This document shows positions 17,032 through 26,656 of a stretch of 64,000 nucleotides of DNA, in pieces. Under the pieces are notes generated by a model. The model saw only the letters and a list, made by a program, of their open reading frames with translations, did not search any database and was not told the DNA's origin. Origin of the DNA: Mesorhizobium sp. CA8 (lineage in GTDB: Bacteria > Pseudomonadota > Alphaproteobacteria > Rhizobiales > Rhizobiaceae); assembly GCF_020164955.1 (NCBI RefSeq), contig NZ_JAIUHG010000016.1:62001-126000 (forward strand), read 5' to 3'. The stretch's first letter is position 1. Each line of letters starts with the position of its first letter. Made by a program: the position numbers and the translations under genes.

Positions 17032-17937
17032 ATGAATATCGCGCTCACGCATCTGCAGCGGCTCGAGGCCGAATCCATTCACATCTTCCGCGAGGTCGCG
17101 GCGTCTTTCTCCAAGCCGGTGATGCTCTATTCGGTCGGCAAGGATTCTTCCGTGCTGATGCATCTGGCGATGAAGGCCTTTTATCCGGCCAAGCCGCCTT
17201 TCCCGTTCCTGCATGTCGACACCACCTGGAAATTCCGCGAGATGATCGCCTTTCGCGATCAGATGGCGCAGAAACTCGGCTTCGACCTTTTGGTCCATGT
17301 CAACGAGGATGGTGTGCGCGAGGGCATCAATCCCTTCGACCACGGCTCCAACACCCACACCCATGTGATGAAGACGGTGGCGCTGCGCCAGGCCCTCGAC
17401 AAATACGGCTTCGACGCGGCGTTCGGCGGTGCCCGCCGCGACGAGGAGAAGTCGCGCGCCAAGGAGCGCATCTTTTCCTTCCGCAACGCCCAGCATGCCT
17501 GGGACCCGAAGAACCAGCGGCCGGAAATGTGGAAGATCTTCAACACCCGCATCGCGCCGGGCGAATCGATCCGCGTCTTTCCGCTGTCCAACTGGACCGA
17601 GCTCGACATCTGGCAGTATATCCTGCAGGAGAACATCCCGATCGTGCCGCTCTATTTCGCCAAGGAGCGGCCGGTGGTCGAGCGCGACGGCATGTTGATC
17701 ATGAAGGACGATGACCGCATGCGGCTGCGCGCTGGCGAGACGGTCGAGAACCGTCTCGTGCGTTTCCGTACGCTCGGCTGCTACCCGCTGACCGGCGCGA
17801 TCGAGTCCGACGCCGCCACGCTTGAGGCCATCGTCGCGGAGATGCTGACCGCACGCACCTCCGAGCGCCAGGGCCGCCTCATCGATCGCGACGAGGCCGG
17901 CTCGATGGAAAAGAAGAAGCGCGAGGGTTATTTCTGA
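17032..17937 (+). CDS. cysD: Sulfate adenylyltransferase subunit 2
   Basis: 301 residues from the ATG at 17032 (LTHLQRLEAESIHIFREVAA), which lines up with the start of E. coli CysD; an in-frame TTG at 16939 would add 31 residues. The PP-loop SVGKDSSVLMHLA binds ATP, and the family regions GGARRDEEKSRAKER and PLSNWTELDIWQYI are intact. With CysN it makes adenosine phosphosulfate from ATP and sulfate in the cytoplasm. It is followed two bases later by cysNC. NodP is the symbiotic paralogue; nothing here points to nod regulation. Confidence 0.95.
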   Translation: MNIALTHLQRLEAESIHIFREVAASFSKPVMLYSVGKDSSVLMHLAMKAFYPAKPPFPFLHVDTTWKFREMIAFRDQMAQKLGFDLLVHVNEDGVREGINPFDHGSNTHTHVMKTVALRQALDKYGFDAAFGGARRDEEKSRAKERIFSFRNAQHAWDPKNQRPEMWKIFNTRIAPGESIRVFPLSNWTELDIWQYILQENIPIVPLYFAKERPVVERDGMLIMKDDDRMRLRAGETVENRLVRFRTLGCYPLTGAIESDAATLEAIVAEMLTARTSERQGRLIDRDEAGSMEKKKREGYF

Positions 17938-17939
17938 CA

Positions 17940-19877
17940 ATGCGCCACATCATGGCCAAGAGCCTCGCCCCCACCGATTCGATCCGCGACTACATGGCCG
18001 CGCAGGAGAAGAAGTCGCTGCTGCGCTTCCTCACCTGCGGCTCGGTCGACGACGGCAAGTCGACGCTGATCGGCCGGTTGCTCTCCGACACCAAGCAGAT
18101 CTTCGAGGATCAGCTTGCGGCGCTCGAAAAGGATTCGCGCAAGCACGGCACCACCGGCGACGACATCGACTTCGCGCTGCTGGTCGACGGGCTGGAGGCG
18201 GAGCGCGAGCAGGGCATCACCATCGACGTCGCCTACCGCTTCTTTGCCACGCCGAAGCGCAAGTTCATCGTCGCCGACACGCCCGGCCACGAGCAGTACA
18301 CGCGCAATATGGCGACGGGCGCCTCGACAGCCGATCTCGCCATCGTGCTGATCGACGCGCGCCAGGGCGTGCTGCGCCAGACCAGGCGTCATTCGATCAT
18401 CGCCTCGCTGCTCGGCATCCGGCACATCGTGCTTGCGGTCAACAAGATCGACCTCGTCGGCTTCGACAAGACCGTGTTCGACCGGATCGTCGCCGACTAT
18501 GGCGAGTTCGCGCGAGAGCTGGGCTTCGTGAGCGTCGCGCCGATCCCGATGTCGGCGCGCTTCGGCGACAACGTCACCAGCCGCTCGGAGCGCACGCCCT
18601 GGTATTCGGGGCCGTCGCTGATCGAGCATCTCGAGACCGTATCGGTCGACGAGGCCGCCGTCGAGCTGCCGTTCCGCTTCCCCGTCCAGTATGTGAACCG
18701 CCCGAACCTGGATTTCCGCGGCTTTGCCGGCACCGTCGCCTCGGGCACCGTTTCGCAAGGCGACGAAGTCGTCGTCGCGAAATCCGGCAAGGCGTCCCGG
18801 GTCAAGCGCATCGTCGCGCAGGGCGGCGACCTCGAGCAGGCGGTCGCCGGCCAGGCGATCACGCTCGTCCTTGAGGACGAGGTCGAGGTGTCGCGCGGCA
18901 ACCTGCTGGTTTCGCCGGCAGCGCGTCCGCAGGTCGCCGACCAGTTCGCCGCCAACATCGTCTGGTTCGACGAGCAGGCGCTGCTACCCGGCCGCTCCTA
19001 CATCCTGCGAACCGAAACCGACCAGGTGAGCGCGACTGTCACCGACCTGAAATACCGCGTCAACGTCAACGATTTCGCGCATGAGGCGGCGAAGTCGCTC
19101 GACATCAACGAGGTCGGCGTCTGCAACCTCTCTACCCGCGCGCCGATCGCTTTCGATCCCTTCGCCGAGAACCGCACCACCGGCGCCTTCATCCTGATCG
19201 ACCGCGTCACCAACGCCACCGTCGGCGCCGGCATGATCCTGCATACGCTGCGCCGTGCCGAAAACATCCATTGGCAGTCGCTCGATGTCGGCAAGCGCGG
19301 CCGCTCCGACCTGAAGAATCAGCGCCCGGCCGTGTTCTGGTTCACCGGGCTGTCCGGTTCAGGCAAGTCGACCATCGCCAATTTGTTCGAGAAGAAGCTG
19401 TTCGCGTCCGGGCGCCACACCTATATCCTCGACGGCGACAATGTCCGCCACGGCCTCAACCGCGATCTCGGCTTCACTGACGCCGACCGCGTGGAGAACA
19501 TCCGCCGTGTCGCCGAGGTGGCCAAGCTGATGGCCGATGCCGGCCTGATCGTCATTGTCTCCTTCATATCGCCCTTCAGCGCCGAACGGCGCATGGCGCG
19601 CGAGCTGATGGCCGAAGGCGAGTTCGTCGAGGTCTTCGTCGATACGCCGTTCGAGGAATGCGCACGCCGCGATCCGAAGGGCCTTTACGCGCGCGCTCTG
19701 AGCGGCGAGATCAAGAACTTCACCGGCGTGGATTCTCCTTATGAAGCGCCGCAGAATCCGGAAATTCACTTGAAGACCCTCGGCAGGAGCCCGCAAGAAA
19801 TGGCGGAAGCCCTGGAGCACTGGCTGACCGAGCGCGACATCGCCGAGGAACAGTATGGCAATGGCGGCGGTATCTGA
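17940..19877 (+). CDS. cysNC: Bifunctional sulfate adenylyltransferase subunit 1 / adenylylsulfate kinase
   Basis: 645 residues in two parts. Residues ~1-440 are the CysN GTPase: P-loop GSVDDGKST (34-42), DTPGHEQYTRNM, NKIDLV, then beta-barrel domains. From ~460 an APS kinase (CysC) follows, with GLSGSGKST and DGDNVRHGLNRDLGF. The fusion is the NodQ layout. It makes APS, then PAPS. Most Rhizobiales reduce APS directly for cysteine, so the kinase half mainly serves sulfation. That fits the sulfotransferase at 2361 and the polysaccharide locus. Its end overlaps cysQ by 23 bases. Confidence 0.95.
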   Translation: MRHIMAKSLAPTDSIRDYMAAQEKKSLLRFLTCGSVDDGKSTLIGRLLSDTKQIFEDQLAALEKDSRKHGTTGDDIDFALLVDGLEAEREQGITIDVAYRFFATPKRKFIVADTPGHEQYTRNMATGASTADLAIVLIDARQGVLRQTRRHSIIASLLGIRHIVLAVNKIDLVGFDKTVFDRIVADYGEFARELGFVSVAPIPMSARFGDNVTSRSERTPWYSGPSLIEHLETVSVDEAAVELPFRFPVQYVNRPNLDFRGFAGTVASGTVSQGDEVVVAKSGKASRVKRIVAQGGDLEQAVAGQAITLVLEDEVEVSRGNLLVSPAARPQVADQFAANIVWFDEQALLPGRSYILRTETDQVSATVTDLKYRVNVNDFAHEAAKSLDINEVGVCNLSTRAPIAFDPFAENRTTGAFILIDRVTNATVGAGMILHTLRRAENIHWQSLDVGKRGRSDLKNQRPAVFWFTGLSGSGKSTIANLFEKKLFASGRHTYILDGDNVRHGLNRDLGFTDADRVENIRRVAEVAKLMADAGLIVIVSFISPFSAERRMARELMAEGEFVEVFVDTPFEECARRDPKGLYARALSGEIKNFTGVDSPYEAPQNPEIHLKTLGRSPQEMAEALEHWLTERDIAEEQYGNGGGI

Positions 19878-20667
19878 CGACGAGGCGATGCTGGGCGTCT
19901 TCGAGCGCCTGGCGCTGGAAGCGGGGCGCGAGGTGATGCGCGTCTTCCACGAGGGCTGTGCCGTCGACGGCAAGGCGGACTCTTCGCCGGTGACGGAAGC
20001 CGACCGCGAAAGCGAGAAGATCATCCTGGCCGGCCTGCGCGCCGCCTATCCCGACATCCCATGCGTGGCCGAGGAGGAGGTTGCGGCGGGCATCGCGACG
20101 CCCGATCTCGACGGCGCCTTCTTCCTGATCGACCCGCTCGACGGCACCAAGGAATTCGTCAACCGCCGCACGGACTTCACCGTCAATATCGCCCTGATCC
20201 GGCACGGCGTGCCGGAAGTCGGCGTCGTTTTCGCGCCGTGCACCGGGCGCTTCTTCAGCGGACGGCCGGGCAAGGCCGAGGCGCTGGAGGTCGATGCGGA
20301 TTATCGCATCACTGAACGCCGCCCGATCCATGTGCGAGAAGGCGGCACGCCGCTCGCGGTCGTGGCCAGCCGCTCGCACAACACGCCGGAAACCGAGGAA
20401 TTCATCCGCGATCTCGGCGCCGCGGAGATCGTCTCGATCGGCTCATCGCTGAAATTCTGCCTGCTCGCGGCGGCGGAAGCCGACGTCTATCCGCGCTTCG
20501 GCCGCACCATGGAATGGGACACGGCGGCAGGAGACGCGGTGCTGCGCGCCGCCGGCGGCATGACGCGCACGCTGGACGGCCAGCCGCTCGTCTACGGCAA
20601 GCGCAACCAGGCCAGCGACGGCGACTTCGCCAATCCGCATTTCATTGCGCGGGGGAAGGGCGCGTAA
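19855..20667 (+). CDS. cysQ: 3'(2'),5'-bisphosphate nucleotidase
   Basis: 270 residues of the inositol-monophosphatase superfamily. The metal-site motifs are present: EEEV near 73-76, DPLDGTKEF (93-101) and EWDTAAGDAVLRAAGG near the C-terminus. CysQ removes 3'-phosphoadenosine phosphate, the by-product left after a sulfotransferase uses PAPS. Its translational overlap with cysNC (GAGGAA Shine-Dalgarno within the cysNC end) ties PAPS use and by-product clearance into one operon. Confidence 0.93.
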   Translation: MAMAAVSDDEAMLGVFERLALEAGREVMRVFHEGCAVDGKADSSPVTEADRESEKIILAGLRAAYPDIPCVAEEEVAAGIATPDLDGAFFLIDPLDGTKEFVNRRTDFTVNIALIRHGVPEVGVVFAPCTGRFFSGRPGKAEALEVDADYRITERRPIHVREGGTPLAVVASRSHNTPETEEFIRDLGAAEIVSIGSSLKFCLLAAAEADVYPRFGRTMEWDTAAGDAVLRAAGGMTRTLDGQPLVYGKRNQASDGDFANPHFIARGKGA

Positions 20668-20783
20668 CCTCGCCACTCGAGGAGGATGGCCGGCAGGTCA
20701 GAAGGGGATCGGCGCCGACGTTTGCGTTTCGCTCCGGCGCGATTCATCGCAAGCTGCGCCTGACGAGGAGGCCTTTCGCAACC

Positions 20784-21080
20784 TCACAAGAGGTCTGCGT
20801 TGCTGATCTTTGGCCCAGTCATCCACGGCGGTGCTGTGGGCACGTCCTCGATGACGCCAACCTTGCGGGCCCAAGTCGTAAAGGCCTTGTGCGCGGCCTC
20901 GACTGGTTTCCGACCGTCATAGGCCGAGTAGCACGCCTCGCAGGCCGCCGCGTGAAGCAGGCCGCGTCTCTCCACAGGCCATTCTTCCAAAAACTCAATG
21001 GCATCCATCACGCAGTCGATCTTTTGGATGTAGCCATTCTCCCCTACGAAAACTGACTGCTTGAAAGCATCACTTTCCAT
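20784..21080 (-). CDS. DUF982 domain protein
   Basis: 98 residues, small and soluble. It has the DUF982 pattern: an N-terminal sheet, then AIEFLEEWPVERRGLLHAAA, CEACYSAYDGRKPVEAAHKAF and a short tail. DUF982 proteins are abundant paralogues in Rhizobiales with no assigned function. A strong Shine-Dalgarno (GGGAGG) precedes the ATG at 21080. It stands alone between cysQ (convergent) and the amylo-glucosidase gene. Confidence 0.75.
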   Translation of the reverse strand: MESDAFKQSVFVGENGYIQKIDCVMDAIEFLEEWPVERRGLLHAAACEACYSAYDGRKPVEAAHKAFTTWARKVGVIEDVPTAPPWMTGPKISNADLL

Positions 21081-21279
21081 AGTGACCTCCCTTCAACAAC
21101 TGACCCCGTTGGTCATGTCCGCAGATGCACCGCTAATATTCGAACACCTGCACGCCCGGCTGGGGACAAGAGAAAGATTGGAAGCAGCTCTTTTCAGTTC
21201 AAGAGGAGCCTGCGAGACATCACCAGCAGCACCTGGATGCTACAGTGAGCATCGATAGCAGGCCCTGCTGTCCCGGTTG

Positions 21280-23448
21280 CTAAGAGCGAACGACTAGCGG
21301 CACTAGGCCCTCGTGCCGCTCGCCGAGATAGCAGACGACCCGGTCGCCGACGCGCTGGAAATTGAGGTCGACCTTCGCCTCGCCCACGGTTAAGTGCCGG
21401 ATGACGATGTTGTCGATGCCTATCGGCAACCGTGGGCGTTCGACATTGATCTCGCGCTTCCAACCATCGATGCGGATCCCCAGGCAGGCCTGCAGCATCA
21501 TGAACGCGGAACCGGCCGACCATGCCTGCGGCAGACAGGCGACGGGATAGGCGATCGGCGCATCCCCGATCGCCCGCGTAAAGCCGCAGAATAGCTCCGG
21601 AAGCCGCATATTGAACCGGACCGCCGCCTCGAACATGCTGCTCATAAGCTTCACGACGCTGGTGCGCTCCTGGTAGCGGGCTAGCCCGGCGGCACAGATC
21701 GCCGTGTCATGCGGCCAGATCGAGCCGTTATGATAGGACATCGGATTGAACGGAATCTCATCGTCGGCCAAGGTGCGAACGCCCCAACCGCTGTGCAGAT
21801 GCCCCGACAGCAACTGCTCGGCAATTGATTTCGCCCGTTCTGCCGAGGGCAGCCCTACATAGAGCAGGTGACCCGCGTTGGAGGCGCGCACCGCGCATTG
21901 CCTGCCTTCTCCATCGATTGCCAAAGCGTAGAAATTGCGGTCCGGCATCCAGAACCGGGCCTCCACTGCGCTGCGTATTTTTTCTGCCATGGCGCTCCAG
22001 TGCGCCGCCTTTGCGGCGTCTCCGCGTTTGGCTGCCAAGGCGGCCATGCCTTGATAGGCTGCGAAGACGTAGCCTTGCACCTCGACCAGTGCGATCGGAC
22101 CGCGAGGTATTTTGCCGTCGGCATGGAAGATAGCGTCGGCGCTGTCCTTCCAGCCCTGGTTGAAGAGACCCGTGTCCGCCGCCCTATTATAGGTCACGAA
22201 ACCGTCGCTGTTGCGGGCACCGACTTCCTCCATCCACGCGATTGCTGCGCACAGCGAATCCCACATGCGATCGACGAACTCGTCATCGCCCGTACGATCG
22301 GCGTAGGACCAAGCCAGGTAGACATAGAGCGGAGTGGTGTCGACGCCGCCATAATAGCGGCCGAACGGCAGCTCGCGCAGTATAGCCATTTCCCCTTTGC
22401 GCGTTTCATGCATGATCTTGCCGGGCTCGGCATCGTCGAACACAGAGGTCTCCGTCGATTGATAGCGGCCAAGGAACGCCAGCACGCCGCGGGCGAGCTC
22501 GGGGTTGAGCCACAGCATTTGCAAGGCGGAAATGACGCCGTCGCGGCCGAAGGCAGTCGAAAACCAGGGAATACCGGCGTACGGATATGGCCCGGTCTCC
22601 AGATCGGTGGTCAGCAGGGCGATGTCGGCACGTGTGCGCGTGAGCCAGTCATTGAACACGCGGCCGGAGCTGAAAACAGTGGCGCCCTGTCGACGCTTTG
22701 AGCGCATTGCAAATCGCGCTCGCGCCGCGGCGGCGCGGAACCGATCACTGGACGGGATTTCTTCGTTCTGACCGACTTCCAGATACAGCGCCTTTTTGTC
22801 GTGCCTCCCCACCAGAATGAGAAACTCTGCATGATGGGGATGGATCTGGTCGGGCCTCATCGAAAACGCGATGACGGATTGGCGCGCCACATTATCGAGG
22901 CCCTCGTAGCAAAATGTCACGCCTGACTCGCCGACCAAGGCGTCATGTGCGCGACCGCGCCGGCTGCGCGTAGTGCCGCGCACCTCGAACATGTCACGGA
23001 AATCGGCATCGAAGTCGAACCGGACCGGCAGCAACACCTCACGCGCGGAGTAGTTCGTGAAAGTGACTCGCTCGTACATGCGGTCATGCCAGATGAATCT
23101 GGTCCGCTCGATGTGCACGACCCCAGGCAGCGTTTCACTACCGTCGGGCCCGATGGTAGCCAAATTTGTGAGATTGGCGGTGAATAGGATGTTGTCCTGC
23201 GACAGCGAGGCTCCGAGCAGCGACGGCATGCGGCCACCTATGAACAGCCGGAAACGCGACAGCACTCGCGTATCATCGCGGAAAAGCCCGTCGCCGCTGC
23301 CGCGTATGTCGCCATAGCTGTCCGCGACGACGAAGCAGTCCTCATGCTTCAGCGCAAATTGCCTATGCGGCTCGCGCGGGGCCGATTCATCGAGTGCGGG
23401 GAGAGCGACCGCTGGATTAAGCTTGCGTTCTTCGACTTCGATGCTCAT
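21280..23448 (-). CDS. Amylo-alpha-1,6-glucosidase / glycogen debranching family protein
   Basis: About 722 residues. The N-terminal half is the GDE_N-type beta domain (FALKHEDCFVVADSYGDIRG, GLFRDDTRVLSRFRLFIGG). The C-terminal half is an (alpha/alpha)6 barrel with GIPWFSTAFGRDGVISALQM and NPMSYHNGSIWPHDTAIC, as in the PF06202 group. The ATG at 23448 is chosen over the one at 23487 because GGGAGG stands six bases before it. These bacterial proteins are called debranching enzymes by homology, but many act on unknown glucans or osmolyte-like glucosides. It stands with a GT4 gene upstream (185-base gap) and away from the glg operon, which has its own debranching enzyme. Confidence 0.8.
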   Translation of the reverse strand: MSIEVEERKLNPAVALPALDESAPREPHRQFALKHEDCFVVADSYGDIRGSGDGLFRDDTRVLSRFRLFIGGRMPSLLGASLSQDNILFTANLTNLATIGPDGSETLPGVVHIERTRFIWHDRMYERVTFTNYSAREVLLPVRFDFDADFRDMFEVRGTTRSRRGRAHDALVGESGVTFCYEGLDNVARQSVIAFSMRPDQIHPHHAEFLILVGRHDKKALYLEVGQNEEIPSSDRFRAAAARARFAMRSKRRQGATVFSSGRVFNDWLTRTRADIALLTTDLETGPYPYAGIPWFSTAFGRDGVISALQMLWLNPELARGVLAFLGRYQSTETSVFDDAEPGKIMHETRKGEMAILRELPFGRYYGGVDTTPLYVYLAWSYADRTGDDEFVDRMWDSLCAAIAWMEEVGARNSDGFVTYNRAADTGLFNQGWKDSADAIFHADGKIPRGPIALVEVQGYVFAAYQGMAALAAKRGDAAKAAHWSAMAEKIRSAVEARFWMPDRNFYALAIDGEGRQCAVRASNAGHLLYVGLPSAERAKSIAEQLLSGHLHSGWGVRTLADDEIPFNPMSYHNGSIWPHDTAICAAGLARYQERTSVVKLMSSMFEAAVRFNMRLPELFCGFTRAIGDAPIAYPVACLPQAWSAGSAFMMLQACLGIRIDGWKREINVERPRLPIGIDNIVIRHLTVGEAKVDLNFQRVGDRVVCYLGERHEGLVPLVVRS

Positions 23449-23672
23449 CTCATCCCTCCCGTTCAGACGGTCGATGCTGGCGCTCATCCCATATGCCTGC
23501 GCCCGACCACCTCCTAATCAACAGTATCTCGCATCAATGCTGCGATGCCTATGATCCCGAGAGCGTCATTGAAATCTTGGCGGATATTCGGCGAAGCTTC
23601 CGCTGTTCGAGTCCGATCGAATGCGGCGGGAACCCGGCGATTCTAACCGCCAACTCGTCTCAAGCGGTGCTG

Positions 23673-24767
23673 TTAAAAAGTGCTGGCTATTTCAGCCGCG
23701 TTTTCGGCGAACCCGTTTCGCGAGCCGAGTGGAAATTGCTCGTCGCGCGCCAGCAAGCGGTAGATCCCCAAATAGTCGCTGCACATGCGCCCGACCGTGA
23801 ATCGCCTTTCAAAAGTTTTCCGCACACGTGCGCGATCGAGACTGCCTATCCGCCGCACAGCTTCGACGGCTTCGTCAATGCTTTCCACTATCAGTCCGGA
23901 CACGCCATGATCGATGACCTCCGGAACGGCTCCGCGGTTGAACGCAACCACCGGGGTGCCGCAGGCCATCGCCTCGATCGTCACGAGGCCGAACGGCTCC
24001 GGCCAATCGATCGGAAACAGCAGCGCCGTCGCATTGCCCAAAAATTCCGCCTTCGCACGCTCATCAATTTCGCCGATGAACTCGACATTCGAATGCCGAA
24101 GCACCTGGGGTTCGACCCTGTCGCTCCAAAATGATTGGTCCACTGCGTCGATTTTGGCTGCGATCTTCAGCGGCATTCCGGCGCGCGTGGCGATTTCTAT
24201 CGCGGCCTCCGGTCCCTTTTCGGGTGAGATGCGGCCGAGGAACGCGAGGTATCCAGCGGCTTTCGGCCGGAATGGCAGGAGATTGTTCGGCAGGCCGTGA
24301 TAGACCGTTCCAAGCCAGTTGACCGGCGGCATGGGCCGGCGCTGGTCGTCCGAAATCGAGACCAGTGGAATGTCGTTGAACATCGCGTAAAGCTGCGCCA
24401 GGTCCGGAAGGTCGAGTCGGCCATGAAGCGTGGTAACGGTTCGCTGCGCGAACTCTCGAATTATCGGGAAATGGAGAACGTCGACGTGGAAATGCAGCAC
24501 GTCGAATTCATTCGCCCGTCTGCGAACCTCTTCAAGCATCATGACATGGTAAGGAATGGGATTCTGTGCTTTCGGATTCAGGCGCAGTGCAACGTCGCAA
24601 CATGCCACCAGTTCGGCCGAAGTACGTGAATCGCCGCTGGCGAACAACGTCACGTCATGGCCCCTTCGAACCAACTCTTCCGTCAAATAGGAAACGATGC
24701 GCTCGGTCCCGCCATAGAGCTTGGGTGGCACGGACTCAGTCAGGGGTGCGATCTGGGCAATGTTCAT
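23673..24767 (-). CDS. GT4 family glycosyltransferase
   Basis: 364 residues with a GT-B fold. It has the N-terminal glycine loop PPKLYGGTERIVSYLTEEL, donor-site strand LAFLGRISPEKGPEAAI, and PEPFGLVTIEAMACGTPVVAF with the E-x7-E pattern. No membrane segments. It is found with the amylo-alpha-1,6-glucosidase family gene downstream on the same strand, a pairing seen in several alphaproteobacteria. The pair may build and trim a glucoside, but the substrate is unknown. Confidence 0.8.
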   Translation of the reverse strand: MNIAQIAPLTESVPPKLYGGTERIVSYLTEELVRRGHDVTLFASGDSRTSAELVACCDVALRLNPKAQNPIPYHVMMLEEVRRRANEFDVLHFHVDVLHFPIIREFAQRTVTTLHGRLDLPDLAQLYAMFNDIPLVSISDDQRRPMPPVNWLGTVYHGLPNNLLPFRPKAAGYLAFLGRISPEKGPEAAIEIATRAGMPLKIAAKIDAVDQSFWSDRVEPQVLRHSNVEFIGEIDERAKAEFLGNATALLFPIDWPEPFGLVTIEAMACGTPVVAFNRGAVPEVIDHGVSGLIVESIDEAVEAVRRIGSLDRARVRKTFERRFTVGRMCSDYLGIYRLLARDEQFPLGSRNGFAENAAEIASTF

Positions 24768-25232
24768 GTGCAGGGCATCCTGGAACGAAAGTCGGCCTTC
24801 AACGAACCGGCGACGGCAGCGGGCACCCCTTCTCCCGGTTCGCCGTTCTCGCGAACTTTCGAACTGCTAATTTGTTCCCGGCATCAATCACTTCGCCGTG
24901 GCATCGTATGCAAAGGGCAAGGGCGGAATGTAAATTGCCGGAGGGGCAAGCCCGTTGGCGAATATGGCGGCGATCGAGGCGTCGGTCAGGCCAACAAGGA
25001 AACACCGCAGAGCATGTACGCTGCGGCTGATGCAGTGCGGCCACATTCAGGCTTGGCCTTGCTAATCAATGAGGAACATCGGCCCGCTTGATCCGCGAGC
25101 ATCCCCGATTCCGACAGCGCCACATTCGCATCCCGCGATATGCGCCGGTAGCCCATCTGGCGTGAAGAAACCGCTGCTGTGAGTCCTATGCGATGGAGAC
25201 CCCTCTGTCGCCTTGAGCGACACTGAGGGAGA
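24768..25232. other. 465-base intergenic region, no gene seen
   Basis: Open frames here have no recognisable protein character. It holds the promoter side of the GT4 gene and the 3' side of the aminotransferase gene, including a hairpin at 25201-25226. Confidence 0.5.
25201..25226 (-). terminator. Hairpin just downstream of the aminotransferase gene
   Basis: On the minus strand CCCTC and TGTCGC pair with GCGACA and GAGGG around a five-base loop, with a two-base bulge. It lies 7 to 32 bases after the stop. No T-run follows, so termination would be weak or factor-dependent. Confidence 0.35.
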
Positions 25233-26402
25233 TTAGGCCGCCGCGACATGCGCCGAGTTCGAGCCGATATAATTCCGGATCGTCTCGATGATGCGGTCCT
25301 GATCGGCCTCGCTCAAATAGGCGTGCATCGGCAGGCAGAGGATCTGCTTCGGCAGTTCTTCCGAGACGGCAAGGCCGGTCGGCGTGCGCGGATAATGCTT
25401 ATACGCGACCTGTTCGTGCAGCGGCTTCACGTAATAGATCACCGACGGAATCCCCTTCTCGCCGAGATGGGCCTTGAGCCCGTCGCGCTTCGGGGTCTCG
25501 ATTGCATACTGCGCCCAGGCCGAGCGGCCGTAGCCGAGATTGCGCGAGGCCTTGACGATGTCGCCGAGGCCCTTGGCATAGCGGTCCGCCACCACCTGCC
25601 TGGCCACCATCTCCTCTTCGAGGATGGCGAGCTTTTCGATCAGGATCGCCGCCTGCAGCGTGTCGAGGCGCGAATTGATGCCGACGCGGACATTGTCATA
25701 TTGCGTCTCGCCCTTGCCGTGGAAGGCGAAGGAACGGAGCTTGTCGGCCAGCGCAGCATCATTGGTGAACATGGCGCCGCCGTCGCCGTAGCAGCCAAGC
25801 GGCTTGGCCGGATAGAAGCTGGTCGAACCGACATGGCCGAAGGCGCCGCACATCTTGGCCTCGGCGGAACCGCCGATCGTCGTGCCGTCGGCGGAACCGC
25901 CCATCGACTGCGCGGCGTCCTCGATCACCAGGAGGTTCTCGCGCCTGGCGATCGCCATGATCGCCTCATAGTCGGCGGCAAGGCCGAACAGATCGACCGG
26001 GATGATCGCCTTCGGCTTCAGCCTTCCTTCCTTCTTGATCATCTCGATCGCCGCCTCGAGGCTGGCGATATCGATATTGTAGGTGTTGCGGTCGACGTCG
26101 ACGAAGACCGGCTCGGCCTTGGCGAGCGCTACCACCTCGGCGGTGGCTGCGAAGGTGAAGCTCGGCACGAACACCGCATCGCCCGGGCCGATGCCGGCGG
26201 CAAACAGCGGCAGGAGCAGCGCGTCGGTGCCGTTGGCGCAGGCGACCACATGCTTGACGCCGATATAGGCCGCGAGCTTGTTTTCGAATTCGGTGACCTG
26301 GGGGCCGAGGATGTAGCGGCCATCTTCGACCACCTTGTCGATCGCGGCCTTCAGCCGGTCGCGGATTCGTTCGCGCTGCGCGCCAAGATCGATGAACTGC
26401 AT
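25233..26402 (-). CDS. DegT/DnrJ/EryC1/StrS sugar aminotransferase (WbpE/WlbC-like)
   Basis: 389 residues, PLP fold type I. PLP lysine is in SFYPAKPLGCYGDGGA, the ring Asp in VIEDAAQSMGGS, and the phosphate cup around ANGTDALLLPL. The C-Y-G-D-G-G-A form and overall length resemble WbpE/WlbC, which aminate the 3-keto group of UDP-GlcNAc(3-keto)A. It stands alone: the dehydrogenase (WbpB) and acetyltransferase (WbpD) partners are not in the window. Codon use is high-GC, unlike the other DegT gene at 7440. Confidence 0.85.
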   Translation of the reverse strand: MQFIDLGAQRERIRDRLKAAIDKVVEDGRYILGPQVTEFENKLAAYIGVKHVVACANGTDALLLPLFAAGIGPGDAVFVPSFTFAATAEVVALAKAEPVFVDVDRNTYNIDIASLEAAIEMIKKEGRLKPKAIIPVDLFGLAADYEAIMAIARRENLLVIEDAAQSMGGSADGTTIGGSAEAKMCGAFGHVGSTSFYPAKPLGCYGDGGAMFTNDAALADKLRSFAFHGKGETQYDNVRVGINSRLDTLQAAILIEKLAILEEEMVARQVVADRYAKGLGDIVKASRNLGYGRSAWAQYAIETPKRDGLKAHLGEKGIPSVIYYVKPLHEQVAYKHYPRTPTGLAVSEELPKQILCLPMHAYLSEADQDRIIETIRNYIGSNSAHVAAA

Positions 26403-26533
26403 GTCGCCCTCGAAATGCCTGTAAAAACCGGCCCGCTGGTAACAGACTTGAACCGGCTGAGAAAGCCTGTGGCGGCCAGCGCAAATTGCTCAGGTGTCGC
26501 AGCCTGTTACAGATTTAGCCGGCGCAATGCGTG

Positions 26534-26573
26534 AAAAAGCCGGAAATCCGAGCTTCGAGTGGCGTTTTCCGGC
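26534..26573 (-). terminator. Rho-independent terminator of the frcR-mutarotase-frcK unit
   Basis: On the minus strand GCCGGAAA (26573-26566) pairs with TTTCCGGC (26546-26539) and is followed at once by TTTTT (26538-26534). It lies about 85 bases after the frcK stop. Confidence 0.7.
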
Positions 26574-26656
26574 CCCTCTTGTCGCGTCGATCCACTGATG
26601 GGAAACATAAAGTGATCGGCCGTGAAGGGCGGGTTCACGTCCGTCCCCACGCCGGC

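Noticed and set aside
24657..25091. 144-codon plus-strand open frame over the GT4 start and gap
   Set aside because: No domain, no ribosome-binding site, and it runs antisense to the GT4 N-terminus.
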